64,000 bases of DNA from Isoetes taiwanensis. Lineage: Eukaryota > Streptophyta > Lycopodiopsida > Isoetales > Isoetaceae. The notes below the pieces were generated by a model that saw nothing but the letters and a program-made list of their open reading frames with translations, was not told the origin of the DNA and searched no databases. Positions 47,117 through 56,841 of the stretch are shown one piece after another. The number at the start of each line of letters is the position of its first letter. The first letter of the stretch is position 1. Location of the stretch: assembly GCA_021234155.1 (NCBI GenBank), contig JAJEKV010000058.1, forward strand, positions 4,722,600 through 4,786,599, read 5' to 3'. The translations under genes were made by a program, and so were the position numbers.

Positions 47117-47748
47117 GGGAAGGGACTCGCAATAGACACAAAACCGGCCGATAGGCTTGTCATTCATCACAGCAGCAGTATACAATGGTTTTGAGGAAGA
47201 GAGAGGGGTAGCCGACCATAGGAACAATATCGGACTACCCCATAAAAAGAATGTGCATAGGCAACATAGAAGGGCATTGGCGACAACTTCTCACCGGGAT
47301 AAAAAACCCCGCCCTTTCGGGTTTTCGAGGAAAACCCTAATGAGAAATGGTCGCCAACAACCTTGAATGTGATGCCTGGAAATCCGAAGAAGATGGAGAG
47401 ACGGCGAACCCAAAGAGAACAGGACCCCAGAGGACGGCAGAAGCCCCGAATGTATCGCCTGGAGAACCGGAAAAGATGATGTGCTGGCAAACACCACTCC
47501 AGCACGACCCCATAAGATGGCGGAAGCCGAAGAGACGAAGGAGACATGGCAATGGCGAAGTCGAGAAAGCAGGATCCCTCCACGACCGCAAAAAACCCTG
47601 CAGCAACTCAAAAGAACCCCCAAAAAAATACCCGTAAATGGTTAGAAGGAACTAACATGCATGGCATGGACAAGGTAAGCCGCACCCCCAACCCCTGCAG
47701 AGAAGAACCAATTAGAACACCAAAATCAGCACCATGAAGGGAAAAAAG
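47117..47748 (-). other. Repeat-derived DNA, no gene recognised
   Basis: GGACTCGCAATAGACACAAA (47123) recurs at 48128. Several overlapping minus-strand frames stay open (up to 138 codons) only because the strand is pyrimidine-rich; no domain is seen. Confidence 0.45.
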
Positions 47749-47882
47749 CATCACCCTGCGGGTGGAAAACAAGTATGCATCACCCTCAAGGTGGAAGAAA
47801 ATAGCATCACCCTCAAGGTGGAAAAAATAGCATCACCCTCAAGGTGGAAATAATTGGCATCACCCTCAAGGTGGAAATAAAA
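47749..47882. repeat. Minisatellite with hairpin core
   Basis: Five units of about 25-32 bp centred on GCATCACCCTCAAGGTGGAA (first unit GCATCACCCTGCGGGTGGAA). Each unit contains the inverted pair CACC..GGTG. The A-rich spacers vary in length by a few bases. Confidence 0.9.
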
Positions 47883-47991
47883 ACAACATATGAAAAGTGA
47901 CATGATAGGAATGCAAAAACATTATTATAGTAAATGCCAAGTGAACAACATGAAAAAGACGTGTCCCCCTGAGCAGGGCGGGAAGGGGGGG

Positions 47992-48160
47992 AAGCTCGGA
48001 GAAGGAAGGAAGCTGCTGTGAGAAGACGCCGATAACCGGTGCTGAAGGGGAAAAAGCCCTATATAGGCTCGTCCCCTCCTCGTATCGGCGATCCGATGGT
48101 TCCGGATCGATCGCGATTGGAAGGAAAGGACTCGCAATAGACACAAAAACCGCCGACTAC
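47992..48160 (-). repeat. Promoter-like repeat, copy 1
   Basis: From AAGCTCGGAGAAGGAAGGAA to CGGATCGAT it matches 53448-53570 almost exactly for about 125 bp. On the minus strand it contains TATATAGGGC, a good TATA box, suggesting an element promoter (LTR-like or LINE 5' region) pointing left. The following CGCAATAGACACAAAAACCG repeats 47123. Confidence 0.7.
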
Positions 48161-48340
48161 CGAGAACTTCCTTACTACAAGCCCAACCGCTAAACCTCCA
48201 AATGTTGAGACGGGTCCACGGCACGTGAGCGAAAGAGTGAGAAGACGAAGAACGCCACCGTGAAACCGGAGCACGTATCATCACGCGGAACCCCACGGGC
48301 GGCAAAATAGCCCGGCCCGGGCCATGACGAAGCGTAATGC

Positions 48341-48387
48341 GTACCATAAAGAGACGGGTCCAAGCCTATAGCCAAAAGGCAATCCCT
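48341..48387. repeat. ~48-bp direct repeat, left copy
   Basis: AATGCGTACCATAAAGAGAC plus GGGTCCAAGCCTATAGCC recurs at about 49526-49573 with one difference. The two copies bound 1.19 kb of G/A-rich sequence and may mark a tandem duplication or an insertion. Confidence 0.75.
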
Positions 48388-49525
48388 CCACCACAAGCGA
48401 GCAGTCGAATAGGATAAAAAGGGCGAAAGAAGAGGGAGAGGAGCGAAAAAGCGCCCGCTTTGTCGGAGGATCGAGGGAGATGGTAAGAACCTACGGAGAT
48501 CAAACGTTGAAGAATAGTGACGGGGGCATCTGGCGAGGTCAAACGGCAAAGAAACCGCATGACCCCGCAAGCAAGTTGATCGGCTTTGAACGGGCGGATA
48601 AAAATGTCGACATGAGATAACGAGAAAGAAAGATCACGCCAAATTGAGGCAGGGCTCTGAGATGCAAAAAAGCCGCAAAAAAGAAAGGACGATGAGGGCA
48701 GCGTGGGCCAAAGAAGGGAACGGGGCGGCGGGTGGCGCAAAATGGAGAACAATAGAGCGAACATGTTGAGGCATGAGGGGGAGAAAAGTGCGAGGGGGAC
48801 GAGCTCCACGAGAAGTAGACTGACGAGCCAAGGACGGCAAAGGAAGAACCGCGGGGGAGGGCAGGTTGAAAACTTGATGAAAAAAGGATATTGCGGCAGA
48901 GGCGAAGTAATGGACGAGGGGCGGCGGATGAGAATAATGAAGAGTGGCAAAAAAGGCGGCAACAACAAAGGGGGAAGCCGGGAGATAAGAAACGGCATGG
49001 AGGCGGCACCAAACAACAAAGCGGCGGAACAAAGCCATGTATGTCGCAAGAGTCGAGGGGGGGGCGGAAAACACCAACGGCAAAGTCGAGGAACAAAGGG
49101 ACCTCCGAGGAGCAAGTGTCGAGAGGCACGGCCACACAACAAACATATAAACCATGTCAAATTCAATCAAATTGACAACGAAAAACATAAAGAGCTACAT
49201 GGCGTCGACACCCCGCAAAAGGTGCCGACAACTGGGGCAATAAAGCCAGTGAAAATGCATCAAAAAACATAAAGTCTTGAATAAAAGGCGCCCACGCCGA
49301 CCCCGTCCAGAGCAGAGGCCACCAAGGGGCAGAAGGCCAATGAAGAACCACCAACGTCATACGAGCCTGACACGCAGCTGCATGGTGCAAAACACGTGGA
49401 ACCAAGGCGGGTGGAGGAAAACAAAAATTGTTAAAGAGATACCAATCATAGGTAAAAGCATCCGGGGGAATACGGTGCGGATATGCGAATCGAGTGTTAT
49501 AGACGGCCGCCGCGACGAGCAGAAT
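48388..49525. other. Strongly purine-rich plus strand, no gene
   Basis: Long overlapping open frames on both strands (up to 266 codons, minus) arise from base composition: translations are Pro/Leu/Ser/Phe-rich on one strand and Arg/Gly/Glu/Lys-rich on the other. No domain was recognised. Confidence 0.5.
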
Positions 49526-49573
49526 GCGTACCATAAAGAGACGGGTCCAAGCCTATAGCCAGAAGGCAATCCA
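49526..49573. repeat. ~48-bp direct repeat, right copy
   Basis: Matches 48341-48387 (AATGCGTACCATAAAGAGAC and following bases). Confidence 0.75.
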
Positions 49574-52500
49574 AATTGGAAGGAAAGTAGGATAACTATA
49601 TACTAGATGTGAATAAGTGCATAGATAAGAGACCAACAATATCCTAAATGCAATTCACACCAGGAAAAACAATGCCAATGTAACCTTTAATTCCATTTGC
49701 AAGATGTCAAATGCATAAGATACCGACTAAAAAATGTGCCCTAGGCCAGAGAATAGAACAAAGTATCCAATGTCCGAAGTCCAGCAGTCAAATGGTAAGA
49801 GGCAAGTACTAGACAAGAGGGCAGAAAGGAAATCAAGCAACTATGGGGAACGAGCACACCATGCAAGATCGCGTGAGCTGCTCCGAGCCGAAAGACATCG
49901 CGGATATAGGGAAAAGAGACCCAAGTCGATAGAATGGTAAGATGGAGATGCTTGAAGGGAGGAGGTCAAATATGAAAACCAAGTCAAAGGTACAAGTTAC
50001 GACCAAGGATATCGAGGAGATGGAGGTTGAAAGGGCCAAGGGTCGGGGAGGAATAACGAGGTGAGGCCAATAACCAAGTGATGAAATGGGTAATGGGAAC
50101 ACAACAACTACATCCTGTCATGTGGAAACTGATAGCATGCCACATGTAAGTACAAATAAGGCAACGCATGATAAACATTAACAAAGACTTACTCTGGACA
50201 AATAAAGAATAGAATAGAATAAAGGGGCATAGCGAGAGATGACAAATTCATAACATAACATATCAAGAGGTCAAGAGTACCAGAACAACAAAGGAAATGC
50301 TTGAAAACCAAGTATGAAGCAAAATGTCCAACCAAAGGGTAAAACAGAAGAAGAACTCGCACCAAATGTAAACGGATACTAGACAAATCCACTTGCAAAT
50401 CTCAACGCAAAAAATGACAACCCAATACATGCATACATGGAAAAGTGGTGTAGAAACAAATTTGAGATAGAGCCAATGACCGTAAACCAATAGAAAATAT
50501 GCAAAAGAAGTATGCCATACAACATGTGAGAAAGCCAAATATATATCCCGAAGAGAAGCACTATGAGACCCAGAACAGAGGAAACAAGAACTAGGCGAGC
50601 AAAGAACGAAGAAAAGATTCGATGAAGCTCATCAAAGAAAAAGAAGACATGCTCCCCCCTGATACTCAAAGCTCAATGTCCATAAGGTCCACCATACATG
50701 TCCACAAAGATACAGCTCAAAGTTGCAACATACAACCCATGTCAATAGCATCAAAAAATCGTAACTACGGAAGAACATTACGGGGAAATCACCCAAATGA
50801 CATAATGAACCCACAACGTATTGTAACGGCCACCGAATGTATCCCAAACAACCCTAGCAAAAAGAAGCTAAAAAAGTCCCTGTCCCAAATGAAATCAACA
50901 AACAATAAAATTACCTTACGCGCACCTTCAATGTTCCCTAAGAACGTAAAAAATCCCCGCATATAAAGTGGTTTGGTTCCCGAGACAAAGGGAATAAGGA
51001 AAATTGGCACCTCATGGAAAAACAAGAAGAGAGCTAGAACCATCCGAAGGCACTTCACAGGAATAAAGGCATCCCCATCATCCTAAATAGATTCCAATCC
51101 AACGTATCAAAGAGAGGCTAACTATGAATGTAGAACCCCACCAAGGTGCCATATAAACATTATGCCGTAGTGCACGCATGCGCATCAATTGTCACAAAAG
51201 CAATGCATGTTAAACCATGTTAGGTTGAAGGCACCACACAAATAAGCCATTCGAACAAATATGATGCTAGTAAAGAACCCTATACAATTTACAACGCACG
51301 ACGCAAACATGCCACAAGATCTCCAAACCATAAATCCTAGACAATGTATCGGTAAGTCCAAGAACCCCTACAGATGGGGAAGTAAATAAGTATGGAGCCC
51401 CTTTGACCAGAAAAGCCTCAAAACTATGTGAAACCACTTTAGAGAACAAAGGACATATCTCTAGTCAATGCAAGCTAAATAGCCAATTCCAATAGAGGAA
51501 AAATGGAAAAAACACACACATGGATCTAGACAAAATTGAATAAGCTACCACATGATGAAATGATAGCAGATAAGGGAACATAAAGGAGATGCATAAGAGA
51601 AAAAACAAGTAGACAACCTTTTCTGCATAAACGACAAATTACTAAAAGAAAATCCCAATATGAACGACTGCATAGTAATATGAGTTCAACTATAGAGGCA
51701 TAAATGAACCGAAAAAATAATGGAGCACCACAAAAGTTAGAAATGTTCAACTTTTTCAAAACCAAATGTTCGGAGTAGTTAAGGTGAGGATACTGCAACA
51801 CAAGCTCTACATTACAGAAAATAAAGATGCCGATCAGGAAAAATACCACAAGAACACCAGAATTACAAATTTGTTTAAGAAAAGAATGGTAGTATATTGT
51901 TAGTGATACATAAAGGCAGTTGGATAGCAAAACGACCCCCGAAAAGCAGCCATCATTCGTGGCAAAAAGAATGCATGTGAATCCCTGCTGCTGGGAAGAA
52001 CCGTGTAGAGAAGTAGCCTATGGAAACAGTAGGATTATGAATAGGCAGGAAAGGGAGACTGCGAAGAAACAAGGCAATGGATTTGCTGGTCAGGAAGGAG
52101 GGACTTAGAGAGCTGGACGAAAAAGATAGAGTGTGTCAAGGAAAAAGGGGCCAGAATAGAAAAATTATCTGAGCCACGAATTCAAGTAGATACCAAGTAA
52201 GCTCCGAGCATACGATGATATAGAAATGGTAGAGAGTAGGAAAAGAAGCTGACGTGGAGCTGAGCTTGAGGCAATTGACTGTGCTTGAGAAATATATGCA
52301 GACCGAAAGTAATGGGCAACCAAATGGGTGTGTGTTTGGAAAGGATGCGCCAAACTTGAACCAATGCAGAATAACACGGGCAGAGTGTTGGAAAAAGCTA
52401 GAGTCTGTGCGCTGAAAAAAGAGCAAGAAAAAAAAACAACTGTGAGGCAAGAAATCGATAGGTGTAGCATACCGGATTGGAAAAAGAAAGAAGAGTCTGG

Positions 52501-53447
52501 GCTGTAGGAACATGTAAATTGGAGCCCTGGACTGGTGTTGTAACTAGCATGGATGCTATGGTGAAATACTAACGACTAATCCGATCTCCAAAATTCGTCA
52601 TGAAGGATTCGACACAGCTCCGCCGTAGCTCGATGGGCAAACATACCGGAAACATGCACACATCCTGCTATTGCCTGGAAGACCTCCACCGATTGAATTA
52701 TTGGAAGAGCCATTCGTTGGTAATCAGTAGAAGCCGAAGGGTCAGAATCAGTGAGGCAGAAAATAAGCGAGTGAACAAGGCCACTTATAGAGCCGGAATT
52801 GGATCGAGGAATAAGCCAGACTAAGAGATTGGAGGAATAGATAGAACATGGAGCAACAAGAACGAGTACGAATTACCTAGTGCATTTGAGAAGATTGCCC
52901 AAAAAGCAATGTACCAAGTCTGATGGTAACCAGAGATCCACCTTTTCTAAAAAGCTTTAGATAAAAAGGAAAAGAACCGATCAGGGCAAAGCTGCTGCAT
53001 ACTGGAGCAAGCTAACAATGCTAGGACAAGCTTGCTTCTGCGTAATCATGTAAAGATTGCAATAATGCATGCACTCCCCGAGTAAACCGATCCTCCTGTA
53101 GATCCTGTGACAAGAAATTGCAACTCCAAATGCACAAAACAGTGATCAGAAAAGAAGTTCTCAAATAGCGTTGAAGTCAAAATCCATATGATATCATGCA
53201 ACTCGACAAAAGACAATCAGGATTTTACCAGAAACGCGACAAAAGACAATCGGGATTTTACCAGATCTCCCTCTATGTAACATGACAATTTGCATGCAAT
53301 ATGATTTGATAAGAAACATACCTGAGAAGTTATAGGACTATGGCCATGCCTCGTGATTTGAAAAAAGCCATACCTCAGAAGCGAAACCTGCGAATATGAG
53401 GCTAGAAGAAAGTGAGGGATCTGTGAGATAAGACTGATAGGGAAAAA
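49574..53447 (-). other. A-rich/T-poor repeat block, no gene recognised
   Basis: The minus strand has the same T-rich, G-poor character as the plus strand at 28.5-31.3 kb. A (TATTC)n-like run on the minus strand (50206-50222) resembles LINE tails. A 33-bp pair (ACAAAAGACAATC.GGATTTT, 53207-53262) is present. No protein domain in any frame. Confidence 0.45.
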
Positions 53448-53570
53448 GCTCGGAGAAGGAAGGAAGCTGCTGTGAGAAGACGCCGATAACCGGTGCTGAA
53501 GGGGAAAAAGCCCTATATAGGCTCGTCCCTCCCCAGAATGGCGATCCGATGGCTCGGATCGATGCGATTA
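53448..53570 (-). repeat. Promoter-like repeat, copy 2
   Basis: Near-identical to 47992-48119, including the minus-strand TATATAGGGC. It runs directly into repeat family A. Confidence 0.75.
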
Positions 53571-53965
53571 TTTAGCTAAACTATAGAAACTTTTAGAATG
53601 AATTTCTGGCTAGTTTAGCTAACATCATTCTAGTTTATATGAAATATATGATTAGTAGTTTAGTTTCTAGCATTATGAATTAATTTAAGTCCTAGACTTT
53701 GCTAGTTAGCATTATTCTAAAATGTATTCACAAAGAAAATGACTAAAATAAATGGAAACAATTGAAAAAAGGTATAGTAATTTGGCTTAATATTTTTTGT
53801 TGGCAACACCATAGAAAATTTTGGAATGATGTTTGGGTTAGTTTAGCTAAATGCTAGAAAACATGAGAGGAAAAATGTGTAGAGTTTAGCTAAACCACAG
53901 AAAGTTTTGGGATTAATATCGAGCAAGTTTAGCTAAAGTCATTCTGGCTAATAAGAAATATGCGA
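53571..53965 (-). repeat. Repeat family A, copy 4 (partly duplicated)
   Basis: TTTAGCTAAACTATAGAAAC at 53571 and TTTAGCTAAACCACAGAAAG near 53886 show that the end of the family-A unit occurs twice here. AAATGCTAGAAAACATGAGA in between matches the family core. Confidence 0.65.
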
Positions 53966-54263
53966 TTAGTAATTTATTCCCTGAAACAGAGACCGAAAAG
54001 TTTCAGCATGTCACATGTTTGTAAGGCGGATATAGTAGGCGGATATAGCAGACTGAGACATGGTAAATTTACTGATTTTTTTACGTTATTCACAGAAGAT
54101 ATGACAATGGAAATTTAAACTGCACTTAGCTCTTATGGGCGAGGAATACTTTTCAGATGCGTTTTACTGCATGCAAACAACTAAATGAACAGGAAAAAAT
54201 GACGTACTTGTTGGGCTTCACATCATTTGCAGATGACTGTGCGCACCAGAAACACAAGATTAA

Positions 54264-54523
54264 AGCGGAGAACAAAAGCTTCCATACCTCTTCTGTTCAA
54301 AGAAGTTTAATAACATTTTTAAAGATGTTCTGGTCCAACACTTTGGAAGTAGAGGTGATGAGATATGTGAGAACACCACATTTGGCTGGACATTCACTGC
54401 GAATCTGAAAAGCCTGTTATGTAAACCCAAGAAAGTCTTTGCTGGATATGGGGAGATGGAATGCCCCTGTGCTAATCCAACCTTGGCTAAATATGTGGAC
54501 AATAAAATTGGACATAGTACATA
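54264..54523 (+). pseudogene. Coding-like fragment of unknown protein
   Basis: An 86-codon frame, open after a stop at 54261, reads KLPYLFCSKKFNNIFKDVLV, then QHFGSRGDEICENTTFGWTF and KKVFAGYGEMECPCANPTLA before a stop at 54524. Composition and codon use look like protein sequence, yet no family is recognised and no start codon begins it, so it is probably an exon or gene remnant. Its end lies in a 79-bp tandem duplication. Confidence 0.35.
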
Positions 54524-54622
54524 ACCGCACCTTAAGAAAATGGCCCTGTGCTAACCCAACCTTGGCTAAATATGTGGACAATAAAATTGGACATAGTACA
54601 TAACCGCGCCTTAAGAAAATGG
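54465..54622. repeat. 79-bp tandem duplication
   Basis: CCCTGTGCTAATCCAACCTT (54465) recurs as CCCTGTGCTAACCCAACCTT (54544). The copies differ at about two positions over 79 bp, so the event is recent. Confidence 0.92.
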
Positions 54623-54869
54623 CTAAGCCTTGGACTTAACCATATCCCTTTGTGAAGTTCAAGAGTGAACTGCACCAAACTATTGATCAGTTCTTTTGCT
54701 TACACAGACATGGCAACCATATAATAAGACATGGCAACCATAATACAGACATGGCACTAGGCATATAATAAGGCATCGTATAAGCTGATTATTAAATCCA
54801 GAGGTATGAAAGGCTTACATAAACAGAATTAGATAACATAGACATCAAAATGTGAATCAGATAGCTTAC

Positions 54870-55421
54870 CTTAATCTAAGAGGTGCGCCGCCGCACTACG
54901 TCTGCAGTCTGTTGCCATGACTTCAAAATTTGTCTTCTGCCATCAGATTCTGAGCAGCAAATTGTCTGAGCGTTACAACGGACTAAAGATATGCATTTTG
55001 CCTACCAACCCAGAGGAGGTGCGCCGCCGCACTAGGTCTGCAGGCCGTTGTGGTGATGCATTCAAACCAAAAAAAACCCAACCATTCTTACCTTTCTGGA
55101 GGATGTGCGCCGCCACACTGGGTCGGATTGAAGCTGGAGCAAGGATTTAGATATGAATGCAGCTGAAAATAGTCATGGTAAATCTCTCAGAAATTTGTCC
55201 TCACAAATCACAGACATGTGTTTTTCCAAAACAGATCTTACCTTACTGAATGGAGTGCGCCGCCACACTGGGTCGGAATGAATCAGTAGCAAGGGTTAAG
55301 ATTACATTGCAGCTGGAAAAAATCATGGAAAACATCGTGGAAATCATGGAAATCATGCAAATCATGCAGCTTATTCAAATCGAGCCTACCTTGCTGGATG
55401 GAGTGCGTCGCCGCACTGGTT
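54870..55421 (-). repeat. Array of five 32-nt exon-like cassettes
   Basis: On the minus strand, cassettes at 55390-55421, 55242-55273, 55092-55123, 55006-55037 and 54870-54901 each run from A[CA][CG].AGTG to a 3' end followed at once by GTAAG or GTAGG (splice donor consensus). Three are preceded by AG (CTGCAG or TATAG). All are exactly 32 nt, like the exon at 46242-46273. In the frame used there they read PVRRRTPSSK, PVWRRTPFSK, PVWRRTSSRK, LVRRRTSSGL and VVRRRTS-stop-IK. Centre-to-centre spacing is 86-150 bp. Because 32 is not divisible by 3, neighbouring cassettes cannot be joined in frame, so they would be alternatives or relics. Confidence 0.7.
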
Positions 55422-55628
55422 CTATAATGGGCAGACAAATTTCCAAGAACAGATGATTTTCGGATGATTTTCGGAGACGTATTTTGAAAAAACAGAGGTA
55501 CAGCGATATTTTTCGAGGTACAGAGGTTTTTTCGAGGTATGTTTTTTTCGAAAATCAACTTTAAAAAAACAATAGAGGTTAAAAAAGCATTAATTCCCAT
55601 ACAGGTTTCACAAATAACAAAACATCTA

Positions 55629-55793
55629 TTTTTGGGTTGCCCCTAGGGGGGCAAACCCTTGTTTATGTGGGCTTTTGGCATATCCTAGGTATATACTAGA
55701 ATATACCTAGGATATGCTGTGACTGCTAAAAACCTACTCTTACCTGTAAATGCTCGGTCGCCATTGTTGATGTGCGGCTGGTGTGGGAACTGG
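55629..55793 (-). repeat. Repeat family B, copy 1, with candidate first exon
   Basis: About 160 bp shared with 59458-59614. It contains a hairpin (GCATATCCTAGGTATAT facing ATATACCTAGGATATGC). On the minus strand an ATG frame at 55764-55744 reads MATEHLQ and meets CAG|GTAAGAG, a strong donor. It stands 320 bp upstream of the first 32-nt cassette on the same strand. Confidence 0.65.
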
Positions 55794-56221
55794 TTAACCG
55801 GCACCGCCACGCATTACAGCGAGGTCCATAAGCTGGTGTGGGAACTGGTGTTGGAAGAAGGGGGAATTGGAAGAATTTATCTCCGGACCAAGTTTAGAGC
55901 GTGCGCCTATTTCATATCGAGCAGAGGAGAAATAGCGGATGAATGCGGGATTAGGATGAGTAGGAAGGGGGAGTCGTCAACACACAGAAGCTTTGGGCAT
56001 GGCGTCATGCAGCAGAGGCATTTTTGCAGATTCGACCCAATGTTTATCTGGTGGCAGAGGCAAAAATGTGGATGGTAAGTTTGCTTCAGCTAATCTAACT
56101 TCAGAGATGAATCATTTCATATTTGCGCTTTAATATCTTTGGAAAGATCTAAGTCTCAGAATGTTCACATTTTGGCAGAGTTACGGAGCAATCTGGTTAA
56201 TGGTTGAAAATAAATGTAGCC
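55794..56221. other. No gene confidently recognised
   Basis: A 119-codon plus frame (55719-56078) overlaps repeat family B and has no recognisable domain. GGTGTGGGAACTGGT occurs twice (55787 and 55834). Confidence 0.35.
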
Positions 56222-56841
56222 AAGATTGATGCTTTGATCCTTGACAGCTGTGAGGTAAACGCAATGCAAGCATGATTTGGTTTTCCTTTAAAGTCGGGCT
56301 TCCTAAGCCTTGATGTTTGCTCTAGTGGATTGTAACGTTGATAGTAAATGCATCTCTGTTTTGGGTCCTATTTCTTATATTTGTTGCTATTAAATCTTGC
56401 AGGTGGAATTATCTCAGGCAGCTCTATATTGTCGTAGGTTGTTAAGCATTGATGCCTCTTATTGCATAGTTGATCCTTCTGCAGCAACTAGGAGATGACT
56501 GTTTGGCAACCACCGCAAATGCATGTCCCATGATACAATCACTTATGTTGGCTTCTTGCCTGTCTGTGCTGTTGGCGCTGGACAGACTGCATGCATTGAA
56601 AGTGTTGGACTTATTGTATACTTTTCTAACGAATCTGTCACCCATGTCTGCAAGATGCTCTTATTTGAGGGTATATATTCTACTTTTCTCAAAAATTTTT
56701 AAGAGGATGTTAAATGTTGATGATATTTGTCTTGTGTTTGTGCTTCTATAGGTATTGAAGGTTTCAGCATGCAAATATCTTGCCAAGATGCCCTGGTTGC
56801 CTTGCTTGGTGGAAACGTGCTACTCTAATTCATTAAAGTGA
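56222..56841 (+). pseudogene. F-box/LRR protein 15 (FBL15/SLOMO-like) pseudogene
   Basis: Three exon remnants with matching splice sites. 56222-56254 reads KIDALILDSCE, then GTAAAC. 56403-56670 begins VELSQAALYCRRLLSIDASY; after a small insertion/deletion near 56450-56490 the frame shifts to DDCLATTANACPMIQSLMLA, then ALKVLDLLYTFLTNLSP..CSYLR. 56752-56841 reads VLKVSACKYLAKMP and ends at a stop. The succession matches the late LRRs of FBL15 (for example LxxLDLSYTFLxNL..VLKLQACKYL), an SCF ubiquitin-ligase substrate receptor. Stops upstream, the frameshift and loss of everything after CKYLA make it non-functional. Confidence 0.85.

Noticed and set aside
47749-47882. CRISPR-like array (five short repeats with palindromic core)
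   Set aside because: Spacers are a few A-rich bases rather than 25-40 bp unique sequence, and the genome is a plant's; it is a minisatellite.
48366-49188. Long overlapping minus-strand frames (up to 266 codons)
   Set aside because: Several frames on both strands are open together because the sequence is purine/pyrimidine biased; the translations are low complexity with no domain.
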